Counted from the stretch's first letter, positions 1 to 7,845 are shown. The stretch is 64,000 nucleotides of DNA from Fundicoccus culcitae (GCF_024661895.1 NZ_CP102453.1:992001-1056000), one strand, 5' to 3'. Notes: generated by a model not told the origin, from the letters alone. Made by a program: numbers and translations.

Positions 1-56
1 TTAATCGTAAAACACGCCAATTAGGAGTACAATAACATCATAGGAGGCGTATTAAA

Positions 57-821
57 ATGAAATATTCATTGAAGAAATGGATGTTATTGTTAGTTGTTGC
101 TATGTTCGCACCAGGGTTAATATTCGGAGATATTTACTTAGGGGTTTTTCCTAATCCCGTCGTTCATGCACAAAGTGTTTCGCCTAAAAGCCATGCCCAA
201 AAGATTATTGATGGTTTAGCGGCCATTTATCCTTCGGATGTTTTACCGACGTACGTATTGACAGAGAATGACCCGCTTTATGTCACGGCCGCAACGACAG
301 GTAGCCGTAATCAGGACGATTTCAACATTCTCTATTATGCCGAAGATAAACCCATCGAAATCAATGATTTAGCCGTCAATAATTTAACCCCCATCGCTGC
401 CTTTCAAAAATCAACCTATGATACCGAACAACATGCAGCGGATGCGGTTCAACAAGTGTTAGATCTGCAAGGCCAAAAAGTTGATTTAGGTTATGGCATT
501 ACCGGTTATATGCAAGGTGCAGCCGGGTCAAGTTATTTAAATTGGCAAGAAGGTAACTGGAGTTTGGTGGTTCAGGCATCTAATATTGATAATGAAGATC
601 CTGTCCCATTAGCCAAAGAAATTGTGACCTATCTTGAAGAAATCTATTTACCAGCGCCGACTTCCGTGGGCCAAATCACTTTGAGAGTGACCCCAACAGG
701 TAACTACAAAGACAACACGGTTATCTGGCAAGATGGTAATATCGTGTACAAAGTATCCCATTATGATGCCATGCATGCAGTTATCATGGCCGGTTCAATT
801 ACCAACCCAACGGAACAATAA
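57..821 (+). CDS. Exported protein of unknown function
   Basis: A 254-residue protein. Lys6-Lys7 are followed by a hydrophobic stretch (about residues 8-31) and an Ala-X-Ala-like signal peptidase I site ending VHAQ (residues 36-39), so it is probably secreted or anchored by an uncleaved signal. There is no lipobox cysteine. The mature part is mixed alpha/beta with several aromatic residues near the end, and I do not recognise a family. The start is fixed by a strong ribosome binding site (TAGGAGGCG, 41-49). It is monocistronic as far as visible, with a hairpin terminator directly downstream. Confidence 0.75.
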   Translation: MKYSLKKWMLLLVVAMFAPGLIFGDIYLGVFPNPVVHAQSVSPKSHAQKIIDGLAAIYPSDVLPTYVLTENDPLYVTAATTGSRNQDDFNILYYAEDKPIEINDLAVNNLTPIAAFQKSTYDTEQHAADAVQQVLDLQGQKVDLGYGITGYMQGAAGSSYLNWQEGNWSLVVQASNIDNEDPVPLAKEIVTYLEEIYLPAPTSVGQITLRVTPTGNYKDNTVIWQDGNIVYKVSHYDAMHAVIMAGSITNPTEQ

Positions 822-831
822 TTAAAACCCT

Positions 832-898
832 AATAAATATCCCAGTATCTCGAGCAAGTTACTGCCCTGTGCAGGAAGTGATATTGGGGTATTTTTTA
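832..898 (+). terminator. Hairpin terminator after the first gene
   Basis: The left arm AATAAATATCCCAGTATC pairs imperfectly, with a G-U pair, with the right arm GATATTGGGGTATTTTTT, which ends in a T run. The left arm begins with the AATAAATATC decamer that recurs through the window. Confidence 0.6.
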
Positions 899-934
899 TG
901 AGTTTGACAGCAATTCATCAATTATTTATTTTTT

Positions 935-962
935 TGAAAGGATTTGACTTTCTCATTCGTAT
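935..962 (+). promoter_or_regulatory. Putative ECF-sigma-dependent (autoregulatory) promoter
   Basis: TGAAAGG (935-941) is separated by exactly 16 bases from CGTA (958-961). This resembles the TGAAAC-N16-CGTA architecture of Bacillus SigW/SigX promoters. It precedes the operon that encodes an ECF sigma factor, so autoregulation is the natural inference. No good SigA promoter with 17-base spacing overlaps it. Confidence 0.5.
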
Positions 963-1009
963 TATAAGTGAAGAAGGTTTTCTTCAATAAAAAATAGGAG
1001 TGTTTTATC

Positions 1010-1243
1010 ATGAAAAAGAAAATGGTGCTTTTAGCAGTTGGGGCTTTATTATTAGTTGGTGGAACAAGTGTTTATGCAGCAGCTGTGCCGGGAAACCAAC
1101 GTCCAACACAAACCAATGAGTACGATGATTACCCTCATTGTCATCAAATGGATGCCGATGGTTGGATGCCGCAATATTTGCAACATCAAAGAGGTCGATT
1201 CAATTCGTTTGGTCCTCAGTTTCAGATGATGCATCCATATTGA
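1010..1243 (+). CDS. Small secreted Met/His-rich protein of the ECF operon
   Basis: A 77-residue protein with a clear signal peptide (Lys2-4, hydrophobic core, cleavage near VYAAA at about 21-25). The mature peptide of about 52 residues is rich in His, Met, Gln, Tyr and Asp (for example YPHCHQMDADGWMPQ and QMMHP) and has one Cys. It sits 32 bases before the sigma-factor start and after a putative ECF promoter. A metal-binding role at the cell surface (copper or silver-like ligands) is inference. No named family recognised. The opposite-strand frame over it is a shadow. Confidence 0.7.
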   Translation: MKKKMVLLAVGALLLVGGTSVYAAAVPGNQRPTQTNEYDDYPHCHQMDADGWMPQYLQHQRGRFNSFGPQFQMMHPY

Positions 1244-1275
1244 TCAGCAGAGATATTTAGTTAAAGGTGGGAATT

Positions 1276-1770
1276 ATGAAGAGTGAAGCGAGTGTCGTAG
1301 AGGCTATTGAAACATATGGCGACACGATTAAGCGGATTTGCATGGTTTATTTGAAGAACCAGGCCGATACGGAAGATATTTTTCAAAATGTTTTCATTAA
1401 ATATGCGACGCAATCTCCACTCTTTGACTCTAAGGAGCATGAGAAAGCGTGGCTAATTCGTGTAACCATTAATGAATGTAAGGATTTCCTGAAAAGTTTT
1501 TATAAAAGCCATTTTGTTTTCAATCGTGATGAAGTGATTCATAATCAGTTAAGCGTTTCGATAGATACAGGTTCAAACGAGTTGCTTGATGCCGTTCTTT
1601 CTTTACCAAGTAAATATCGCGAGGTTCTTTATTTGTTTTATTACGAGGAATACTCAGCCGTTGAAATTGCAGAGCTTTTAAATAAAAATCCCAATACAAT
1701 CTATACTAGACTGGCGCGTTCAAGGGATCTGTTAAAGGTTAAGTTAGGAGAGTCATCTAATGGAAAATAA
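1276..1770 (+). CDS. RNA polymerase ECF-type sigma factor
   Basis: A 164-residue sigma-70 family protein of ECF size. Region 2 carries the motif DTEDIFQNVFIKY (about residues 31-43). Region 4 carries LPSKYREVLYLFYY followed by a helix-turn-helix (EIAELLNKNPNTIYTRLARS). The ATG at 1276 is chosen because AAAGGTGGG (1263-1271) is its ribosome binding site; the upstream in-frame GTG at 1267 lies inside that site. It overlaps the next gene by 11 bases, the usual arrangement of an ECF sigma and its anti-sigma factor. The external signal is unknown. Confidence 0.9.
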   Translation: MKSEASVVEAIETYGDTIKRICMVYLKNQADTEDIFQNVFIKYATQSPLFDSKEHEKAWLIRVTINECKDFLKSFYKSHFVFNRDEVIHNQLSVSIDTGSNELLDAVLSLPSKYREVLYLFYYEEYSAVEIAELLNKNPNTIYTRLARSRDLLKVKLGESSNGK

Positions 1771-2497
1771 AATCAAACAAGCTTTTGACAGTATTCACGC
1801 TGAACAAGAGTTAAAAGATAAAACGGTCGCATCAGTGCTTGACTACATGCATCGACAAGGTGACAAACAAACCAAAAAGCGTTGGTATCGCCATAGAACG
1901 CTGTTGACGACGGTGTCTCTGGCTTTGGTGGCTGGGTTGATTGCTTTCTTTGTATATCGACAACCCGTTTCAGCTGTTTCGATTGATAGTACGACGTCGA
2001 TTGAAGTGCATTTTAATCGTTTTAATCGGGTGGTGGAAATTATTAATTATGATGAACATGGGGATGTGAGTCAGTCTAGTCTGACGTCAAATGCTCAAAC
2101 ATTTGAAGGGTTGATGGAAGAAATTTTGGCAGCGATGGATACTGAGGATATTTATATTACAGTGGCTGGTCAAAACGAGAATCAAAATCGTCATATGATG
2201 GCTTATTTTGAAAACTATCAGAGTGACGAAAATCAAACTATGCATCTTTATCAAAGTTCAGATGAAATGATGATGCAAGCGATGGAAATGGGGATGTCTA
2301 TGGGCCGGATGAATGCAATGTCTCAGCTAGAAACTGCCGGCGAAGATTATACGGATGGCGAATTCGATGATGATTCCACCGCGGATATTATGCAAGCCTT
2401 TGAAAAGCATCACAGGCAGATGATGGACTCCAATCATATGCAAGACGGTCAGATGCAGCAGATGATGGAAGGGTCTATGCATCACAACCGGCGGTGA
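1760..2497 (+). CDS. Membrane anti-sigma factor, RsgI-like, with Met/His-rich tail
   Basis: A 245-residue protein with a cytoplasmic N-terminal part (1-45), one transmembrane helix (about 46-67) and an extracellular segment whose start (VSIDSTTSIEVHFNRFNRVV) resembles the middle domain of RsgI-type anti-sigma factors. The C-terminal third is highly enriched in Met, His, Gln and Asp. This suggests that it and the secreted 77-residue protein encoded just upstream respond to the same ligand, perhaps a soft metal (inference). It overlaps the sigma gene and very likely sequesters it. No terminator of the classical type follows; a hairpin-repeat region begins about 50 bases later. Confidence 0.8.
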   Translation: MENKIKQAFDSIHAEQELKDKTVASVLDYMHRQGDKQTKKRWYRHRTLLTTVSLALVAGLIAFFVYRQPVSAVSIDSTTSIEVHFNRFNRVVEIINYDEHGDVSQSSLTSNAQTFEGLMEEILAAMDTEDIYITVAGQNENQNRHMMAYFENYQSDENQTMHLYQSSDEMMMQAMEMGMSMGRMNAMSQLETAGEDYTDGEFDDDSTADIMQAFEKHHRQMMDSNHMQDGQMQQMMEGSMHHNRR

Positions 2498-2554
2498 GTG
2501 GTAAGTAAGGAATTGGGAATGGGGTTGTAGAGGTTGTTCCTATTTTCTACGTAA

Positions 2555-2663
2555 GCGGGAAGTGAGCGGACGTTAAATAAAGCTAATCGGTCATCAAATG
2601 ACTGATTTCGTGACTGAATAAAGCTAATCGGTCATCTGCTCGAGTAGCAAATGACCGATTAAT
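2555..2663. repeat. 41-bp palindromic repeat array, CGGTCA family
   Basis: A border motif GTAAGCGGGAAGTGA leads into two units with AATAAAGCTAATCGGTCAT starting 41 bases apart. Stem halves CGGTCAT and ATGACCG flank short loops. The same family recurs near 7262-7350, 43035-43100, 43445-43505 and 60620-60675, always next to the same border motif. Confidence 0.85.
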
Positions 2664-2667
2664 TTGG

Positions 2668-2815
2668 TTCTGTCCAAAATCCTGGTAAAAAAGGACAGAA
2701 TAACTGGATTCTGTCCAAAATCCTGGTAAAAAAGGACAGAATAACTGGATTCTGTCCAAAATCCTGGTAAAAAAGGACAGAATAACTGGATTCTGTCCAA
2801 AATTCGAGTGGAAAA
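2668..2815. repeat. 41-bp palindromic repeat array, TTCTGTCC family
   Basis: Units begin at 2668, 2709, 2750 and 2791 (last one truncated), an exact 41-base period. Each unit has stem halves TTCTGTCC and GGACAGAA. Neighbouring halves can also pair across the unit border with a tighter loop. A related array lies in reverse orientation at 60300-60425. Confidence 0.9.
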
Positions 2816-2837
2816 GTAAGTGGCAAATGAGAAAACG

Positions 2838-2925
2838 TTATTGATACTCAGATATTTCCATGTGACAATAACTTAGATGAGCATCGAAAGTCGGCCTATC
2901 ACTTCCCGATTACGGTGGCGAAGTT
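2838..2925. repeat. Hairpin plus flank, duplicated in inverted orientation near 60.2 kb
   Basis: A GTTATTG...CAATAAC hairpin is followed by ACTTAGATGAGCATC and a border motif. The reverse complement of the whole segment is found around 60180-60262, where the stem is a perfect 11-base pair. The segment therefore moved or was copied as a block together with the adjoining TTCTGTCC array. Confidence 0.75.
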
Positions 2926-2947
2926 TATGTTCTTCCTCGTCACCTGG

Positions 2948-3147
2948 GCGAACGCCAAATGAGGCGCCGTTTGGCGGGAGATTCACGAGCGAACGCCAAA
3001 TGAGTCGCTGTTTGGCGGGGGATTCACGAGCGAACGCCAAATGAGTCGCTGTTTGGCGGGGGATTCACGAGCGAACGCCAAATGAGTCGCTGTTTGGCGG
3101 GGGATTCACGAGCGAACGCCAAATGAGTCGCTGTTTGGCGGGGGATT
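2948..3147. repeat. 41-bp palindromic repeat array, CGCCAAA family
   Basis: Five units start at 2948, 2989, 3030, 3071 and 3112 (period exactly 41). Stem halves are CGCCAAA and TTTGGCG. The first unit differs slightly and the remaining four are essentially identical, indicating recent tandem amplification. A further isolated stem-loop (CGGCTTTC/GAAAGCCG) lies at 3190-3215. The rest of the gap to 3283 holds nothing else I recognise. Confidence 0.9.
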
Positions 3148-3282
3148 GAAGGATTCGTCATTTCAATTTCAACTGCTCAACCCACTTGACGGCTTTCAGT
3201 GAGAATCGAAAGCCGGCAAATCAAAAATATAAGATACGGCTTATCCAATCACCGGTCATTTACTTCTCACTTACGAGTAAAC

Positions 3283-3312
3283 AAAAAAGCCATGCCCATT
3301 AGCATAGCTGTT
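3283..3312 (-). terminator. Rho-independent terminator of the AlkD-like gene
   Basis: Read on the minus strand, the hairpin AGCTATGC-TAATGG-GCATGGCT is followed directly by TTTTTTG. It lies just beyond the stop codon of the minus-strand gene at 3326. Confidence 0.75.
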
Positions 3313-3325
3313 GTCACAAAAAAGT

Positions 3326-3979
3326 TTAACTTCGTTTACCAACTTCAATAGCAATAAACTCCGGCAAGTAAGATGGCGTACACCCCTTGGAAACCATCTC
3401 CCCTTTATACAAGCCCAACCGTTCCCCCAAATCTATACAACGTTCGCGGTACTGTTCGTCATAAATACCAATCCAACCCGCTGTCAAATTCATGGTGAAT
3501 TGAACTTCAGGCACTTCATCAGCCATGCCCGCTTCAATTTTATCTAATAATTCAGCTGTATTATCCGGTGGGGTCTGCCCTGTCCAACGTTGACGCGCTT
3601 GGTAATACCAATAGGTTCGGCGTTGCAAGGCCAAATCACTGTGTTCCCAAGAATCAATCAAAGTGAGTAATTTCTTGTTTTTACTAAGTTGATTTGCATA
3701 CAACCAATCCATCAAACTGATGCGTTCATCATAAGGATGCTCTGACATATCGGTAATCAATCGATCAACTTCTTTGGCGTCCAATTGCTTTTTATCCATG
3801 ATTAAAATGGCTAACATTCGCGCATTCAGTTCACCACTTGACCACAATTCCATGGCTAATTCATGATCTAGCTTAATTTCTTTAGCCAACTTGCGAAGTT
3901 CCCCACGCAAGGTATTGGGTCCTAACTTTGCAAGCAATCCTTCCGCTTTAGCAGAGATATTTTCTTTTGTTGTTTTCAT
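3326..3979 (-). CDS. AlkD-like DNA alkylation repair / HEAT-repeat protein
   Basis: A 217-residue all-helical protein resembling the DNA alkylation repair (AlkD, COG4912) family. Features include LRKLAKEIKLDHELAMELWSSG, ALQRRTYWYYQAR and a C-terminal CTPSYLPEFIAIE segment. Members of the branch with this C-terminus are often annotated simply as alkylation-repair proteins without proven glycosylase activity. The start at 3979 is chosen because GGGAGGAATT lies just upstream; the longer frame to 4027 has no ribosome binding site. It is transcribed as a single gene ending at a terminator. Confidence 0.7.
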   Translation of the reverse strand: MKTTKENISAKAEGLLAKLGPNTLRGELRKLAKEIKLDHELAMELWSSGELNARMLAILIMDKKQLDAKEVDRLITDMSEHPYDERISLMDWLYANQLSKNKKLLTLIDSWEHSDLALQRRTYWYYQARQRWTGQTPPDNTAELLDKIEAGMADEVPEVQFTMNLTAGWIGIYDEQYRERCIDLGERLGLYKGEMVSKGCTPSYLPEFIAIEVGKRS

Positions 3980-4077
3980 CAATAATTCCTCCCAATCGCG
4001 TACAACCTTAACATAAATAAGGTTCATCGAACGCTACTTTTGTCGTTCGTCACCAATCTAAACGCTTCACAATTATC

Positions 4078-4608
4078 TTATCGCCCATAAACCTGCTCAA
4101 ACACCCAATCTTTAACTTCGGTAAAAAGCTGCTCACTTATTACCTTAGGATAAGTCATCAAAACCACGGGAACAGGCTCTTTATCATCTGACAAAGCCGG
4201 TTGCTCATAAGACCAATTACTTAACACAAAGCCATTTCTTTCATAGAAAGCGGCACGCCTTTTTTGAATTTCGTTTACTGGTGGTTCAATTTCTAGTATA
4301 ACAGGCTTTGTTTGACCGTCCAACTCCAACCACTCAAGCAGTAACTTCGAACCTAGTCCGCCACCGCGAAAACGCTCATCAACCGCAAAATGCTCTAAAA
4401 ACACAAAACTTGGTCCATCCCAGATTGCCAAAAACGCCGCTAATACTTGTTCAGACAAATACCCATAAACCTGGTATTCAGGACGCGAAAATAAAGCCAA
4501 CTGCTCTTCAACGGAACGATATTCTTCCCTTGGGAAAGAAGCTTCCATTAAAGCATAGACCGCTTCGAAATGTTCAACCGATAATTTGATTAGTGTGATA
4601 ACTATCAC
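4078..4608 (-). CDS. GNAT family N-acetyltransferase
   Basis: About 170-176 residues. The acetyl-CoA binding motif A region is visible (FAVDERFRGGGLGSKLL, about 94-110), followed by a motif B segment (RRAAFYERNGFVLS). The substrate is unknown. The start codon is odd: the only in-frame canonical start is a GTG at 4608 that lies inside the GGAGGTGA ribosome binding site itself. Translation may therefore begin at a non-canonical codon such as ATC a few codons later. Confidence is high for the family and low for the exact start. Confidence 0.8.
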   Translation of the reverse strand: MIVITLIKLSVEHFEAVYALMEASFPREEYRSVEEQLALFSRPEYQVYGYLSEQVLAAFLAIWDGPSFVFLEHFAVDERFRGGGLGSKLLLEWLELDGQTKPVILEIEPPVNEIQKRRAAFYERNGFVLSNWSYEQPALSDDKEPVPVVLMTYPKVISEQLFTEVKDWVFEQVYGR

Positions 4609-4633
4609 CTCCTGTAATTAATTGGAATGGAAG

Positions 4634-4675
4634 AACCGATTTTTGCCTTTTATGTGACCTAATAAAAAATCGGTT
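4634..4675 (-). terminator. Hairpin upstream of the GNAT gene
   Basis: AACCGATTTTT and AAAAATCGGTT form an 11-base stem around a loop of about 20 bases. It lies between the thioesterase/HAD genes and the GNAT gene on the minus strand, so it may end transcription of the former. No strong T run beyond the stem. Confidence 0.4.
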
Positions 4676-4785
4676 GGCTTCTTAGGTGAGTGGAATGTGG
4701 AAGGAAATTAATAATAACAAGCTCATCCAAAAATTTTGCTTGATGCTTAGCTAGAATAGACGAGATTTCATCGCCAGTGTGCATA

Positions 4786-4818
4786 AAGTGGAATATTCTA
4801 TCCGAGTTTGTTCCACTT
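4786..4818. repeat. Single GTGGAA-family hairpin
   Basis: AAGTGGAA and TTCCACTT flank a TATTC...GAGTTTG loop. This is one isolated member of the hairpin family that forms arrays at 23589, 43817 and 59986. The rest of 4676-4924 shows nothing I recognise apart from an AATAAATATC copy (minus strand, 4909-4918) just after the thioesterase stop codon. Confidence 0.7.
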
Positions 4819-4924
4819 AACCTAACCTACTTACGTTAGTTTTTGTACAGTAGCTTAAGTAACTACCAAGGCTATACAACGCCCTTTCACCCCCCCACCT
4901 AATCAAGGGATATTTATTAGATAA

Positions 4925-5326
4925 TTAAGCCGGCACCATGGTGCCGATGAACTTAGCTAACAGCTTGTCGCTAGCAGGATCTTTCAACTCAATCTCAACG
5001 ATGGTTTGGCGCTTCCCCCGCTTCAAAACAGTGCCAACGGCATGAACCGCCTCACTGGTGGCTGGGCGCAGGTAGTGAATTTTAAACTCGGACGTCACGA
5101 CGGCCTTCACATCAGGCAAAACCGACAGGGCCACCAAACCAGCGCAAGTATCCGCCAGCGTCGCCAGCACACCGCCATGAATATAGCCTAGATTTTGCTG
5201 AATATTTGCTTGATTCCTCACCCCTAAAATCACTTCACCCTCTTCCATCGAAATGACTTCGCCACCAATAAAATCCCAAAACGGCATCTTTTTCAATTGC
5301 TGTGCCGTTAACTCTTTATCTAACAT
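4925..5326 (-). CDS. PaaI-family hotdog-fold thioesterase
   Basis: 133 residues, the usual length of single hotdog-domain thioesterases. The signature HGGVLATLADTCAG (about 50-63) matches the PaaI/YdiI-like acyl-CoA thioesterase group; it is preceded by NLGYI and followed by a beta-rich half with TSEFKIHYLRPA. The acyl-CoA substrate cannot be told from sequence. The ATG has a clear GGAGG site. The gene follows the HAD gene by 18 bases and is probably co-transcribed with it. Confidence 0.85.
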   Translation of the reverse strand: MLDKELTAQQLKKMPFWDFIGGEVISMEEGEVILGVRNQANIQQNLGYIHGGVLATLADTCAGLVALSVLPDVKAVVTSEFKIHYLRPATSEAVHAVGTVLKRGKRQTIVEIELKDPASDKLLAKFIGTMVPA

Positions 5327-5344
5327 ACTTAGCCTCCAAATTGA

Positions 5345-5974
5345 TCATTCAAACAACGTCAACACATCTTTAGGTTGTTGCAAAACATAGGTAGGATGTA
5401 AAATCCCTTCAGCCGACATACTACCCCACTTAGCATACGCAAAGTCCATCTGCGCCTGCTGGGCAGCCTGATAATCGGCCAATGAATCACCTATATATAA
5501 TACCTCATCTGCCAATAAATTGACACGATTTAAACCTAACAACAAAGGCTCAGGGTGTGGCTTATGCTGTTTAGTGTCGTCAGCTAAAATCGCTAGCTGC
5601 ATAAAACGGTCAAGCCCTTGACGCACCACATCAACTTCATACTGCTCCCGTGTCTTTGCCGAAACAATCCCTTGAACAATCCCTTTAGACGCCAATGCTT
5701 CAAACACGTCCACAAACCCTTCAAAAACCACCGCACCTTCCTCATACTCATTCACATAACGCACCCAACGCGCATAAACACGCTCTTTATCCTCAAACCC
5801 CAACTCTTCCATCACTGCCATGCCAGGATAAGAAGCAAACTTTATCACCTGTTCAAAACGCCACGCTTCTCCCGTCTCCTCCTCAATAATTTTCATCAGT
5901 GGATACATATTCATATCCAACGTATTTAGCACCGTCCCATCCAAATCATAAAAAACCCCTTTATAACCCTTCAA
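5345..5974 (-). CDS. HAD-superfamily phosphatase (phosphoglycolate phosphatase-like)
   Basis: 209 residues. HAD motif I YDLDGTVLNT (about 9-18), motif II SAKTREQ, motif III KPHPEP and motif IV YIGDSLADYQAA are all present. A helical cap is inserted after motif I (subfamily IA). It hydrolyses a small phosphate ester or acts as a pyrophosphatase; the substrate is unknown. The likely start is a TTG at 5974, preceded at good spacing by AAGGGGG. An AATAAATATC copy lies directly upstream of that site. Confidence 0.85.
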   Translation of the reverse strand: MKGYKGVFYDLDGTVLNTLDMNMYPLMKIIEEETGEAWRFEQVIKFASYPGMAVMEELGFEDKERVYARWVRYVNEYEEGAVVFEGFVDVFEALASKGIVQGIVSAKTREQYEVDVVRQGLDRFMQLAILADDTKQHKPHPEPLLLGLNRVNLLADEVLYIGDSLADYQAAQQAQMDFAYAKWGSMSAEGILHPTYVLQQPKDVLTLFE

Positions 5975-6068
5975 ACCAAAACCCCCTTAATAAATATCGC
6001 CGTTACTCACCCTTTATTATACCATCCTCTTGATGAATTATAAAATTTTATTATATTGTAAAATAAAC

Positions 6069-6097
6069 TTTACATTTAGTTTATTATAGTATACAAT
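6069..6097 (+). promoter_or_regulatory. SigA-type promoter
   Basis: TTTACA (6069-6074), 17 bases, TACAAT (6092-6097), ahead of the membrane protein/HTH gene pair. Confidence 0.6.
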
Positions 6098-6137
6098 ACA
6101 TTTAAGAAATAGAACATATATAAAGGAGTTGTGTCTT

Positions 6138-6644
6138 ATGTCATATCAAGAAAAGAAAACCATGGTGACGATGGCTTCACAAATATTAATACTCATTGTC
6201 TACCTCTTTTATGTTTTTAATCAACTACAAGGAACCCCCCTTTTAGCTAACGACTTACTTTTTTGGGCACGAACCATCTTGTTCTTTCTCATAATCGGTG
6301 TCGTAACAACCATCGTTATTCTAATTGCTTTTCATATCTATTTATCCGTTGCAATAGCCGTCAAAGAAAACCGAGCAGGCAATCAAGTTGATGGCGACCA
6401 AATCGAAAAAACCCTCGAACTAGACATGGTAGAAGACGAAATGGATAACCTCATCAGCTTAAAAGCCGTCCGTTTTGGCTATGCCTTCTCAGGCTTTGGC
6501 TTTCTAGCCGCTGTCATCGCTGTCGTTTTAGGTGCAACCCCCGCCGTGATGATCAACATCATCTATTTGTCTTTCACCTTTGGCTCAATTTTAGAAGGCA
6601 TGGTCCAATTGTACTTCTACCGAAGGGGTGTGACAAATGGCTAA
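6138..6644 (+). CDS. Four-helix membrane protein paired with an HTH regulator
   Basis: 168 residues with about four transmembrane helices in two pairs, split by a charged cytoplasmic loop (KENRAGNQVDGDQIEKTLEL, then MVEDEMDNLISLK). This layout is common in Bacillota next to a small YozG-like Xre regulator, but the function is unknown. The start at ATG 6138 follows AAAGGAG; the in-frame TTG at 6129 lies beside that site. It overlaps the HTH gene by 8 bases, so translation is coupled. Confidence 0.7.
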   Translation: MSYQEKKTMVTMASQILILIVYLFYVFNQLQGTPLLANDLLFWARTILFFLIIGVVTTIVILIAFHIYLSVAIAVKENRAGNQVDGDQIEKTLELDMVEDEMDNLISLKAVRFGYAFSGFGFLAAVIAVVLGATPAVMINIIYLSFTFGSILEGMVQLYFYRRGVTNG

Positions 6645-6861
6645 GAAAATAAATATCACTAATAAAATCCGTACCTTGCGCTTTTTCAACAATGAAATGA
6701 CACAACAACAACTAGCCGAAAAAGCCGGCGCATCCCGCCAAACCATCATCGCCATCGAAGCCGGCAAATACTCCCCCTCACTAGAAATGGCTTTTCGAAT
6801 CGCACACGCATTCGGTGTCGAGATCACAGACGTCTTTGAGTTTGAAGTGATTGAGGAATAA
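6637..6861 (+). CDS. Small Xre-family (YozG-like) transcriptional regulator
   Basis: 74 residues, almost entirely one Cro/C1-type helix-turn-helix (MTQQQLAEKAGASRQTIIAI, about 20-39) plus a short acidic tail. It is co-transcribed with the upstream membrane protein. Such pairs may respond to membrane state or autoregulate, which is inference. An AATAAATATC copy lies within its first codons (KINIT). No classical terminator follows. Confidence 0.85.
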   Translation: MAKKINITNKIRTLRFFNNEMTQQQLAEKAGASRQTIIAIEAGKYSPSLEMAFRIAHAFGVEITDVFEFEVIEE

Positions 6862-6959
6862 TTCTGAACTTGATAGACTAAGTCGGTTGGCATTATCAAA
6901 AGCGAACAACAGGTAATTTAACCAATCACATCTTATGCTTGATTTGCCGCTACTCCCAC

Positions 6960-7217
6960 TAAATCAAATCCCGTCATTTCTCACTTACGTGGGCGCACAC
7001 AACAAGCGCTCGAATATGTGAGCGCCCCAGTTCGCGCACACAACAAGCGTCCGAATATGTGAGCGCTCCAGTTCGCGCACACAACAAGCGCTCGAATATG
7101 TGAGCGCTCCAGTTCGCGCACACAGCAAGCGCTCGAATATGTGAGCGCCTCAGTTCGCGCACACAACAAGCGTCCGAATATGTGAGCGCTCCAGTTCGAG
7201 TAAGTGGGAAGTGAACG
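6960..7217. repeat. 41-bp palindromic repeat array, GCGCACACAA family (first block)
   Basis: A border motif (TCATTTCTCACTTACG) leads into five units starting at 6993, 7034, 7075, 7116 and 7157 (period 41). Stem halves are GCGCACACA and TGTGAGCGC. The block ends at GTAAGTGGGAAGTGA (about 7199). Units differ by single bases (GCTCG/GTCCG; CTCC/CCCC/CTCA). The bases from 6862 to 6959 hold nothing I recognise. Confidence 0.9.
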
Positions 7218-7254
7218 AGCGTAAGCAGGAAATGTATTACCGTAAAATAGACTA

Positions 7255-7352
7255 CGATAAAGCTTATTGGTCATGAAATCAGATATTTCGTGACCGATTA
7301 GCTTTATTCAGTCACGAAATCAGTCATTTGTTGACCGATTAGCTTTACTTAA
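7255..7352. repeat. Palindromic array, CGGTCA family (second locus)
   Basis: GACCGATTAGCTTTA recurs with a 41-base spacing; stems TGGTCATGAAAT and ATTTCGTGACCG surround short loops. It is the same family as at 2555. Confidence 0.8.
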
Positions 7353-7367
7353 CATCCGCTTACGTTC

Positions 7368-7535
7368 GCGCACACAACTACCGTCCGAATATGTGAGCGC
7401 CTCGGTTCGCGCACACAACAAGCGCTCGAATATGTGAGCGCTCCAGTTCGCGCACACAACAAGCACTCGAATATGTGAGCGCTCCAGTTCGCGCACACAA
7501 CAAGCACTCGAATATGTGAGGTAAGTGGGAAGTGA
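7368..7535. repeat. 41-bp palindromic repeat array, GCGCACACAA family (second block)
   Basis: Four units start at 7368, 7409, 7450 and 7491 (period 41). The last unit is cut after ATGTGAG and joined to the border motif GTAAGTGGGAAGTGA. Confidence 0.9.
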
Positions 7536-7549
7536 AGAACCGTTGAAAC

Positions 7550-7845
7550 TAACTAAATTATCCTGCCAAATGAATTATGGTTTGGCGTTCTCTCACTTCC
7601 CGCATACTCAGATACTCAAGAATCTGACGCCAAACGCCTAATTTCCCGTCAGATACTCAAGAATCTGACATCAAACAACTAATTCTCGTAAATGGGTAAT
7701 GGAAGTCCGTTGAAACTAGCTAAAAGTGCCCGCCGAATAAGCTGAGGTTTGACGGTTCCTCACTTCCCACTTATATGTGAGCGCCCCAGTTCGCGGTAAA
7801 TGAGAAATGACGGTGCTTCACTTCCCGCTTACGCTGGCGAGGAAG
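7550..7845. repeat. Mosaic of short hairpins and border motifs
   Basis: CAGATACTCAAGAATCTGAC appears at 7609 and 7650 (period 41), mixed with TTTGGCG/CGCCAAA half-stems, partial GTAAATGAGAAATGA border motifs and a fragment of the GCGCACA family. It looks like a heap of truncated units. Confidence 0.7.

Noticed and set aside
2668-3147. CRISPR array
   Set aside because: The whole 41-base unit repeats, with no unique spacers, units are internally palindromic, and no cas genes are nearby.
6974-7274. Two overlapping minus-strand reading frames of 62 and 97 codons
   Set aside because: They are the GCGCACACAA repeat translated in different frames (repeating CVRE/ARTGALTYS-like text), with no ribosome binding site.
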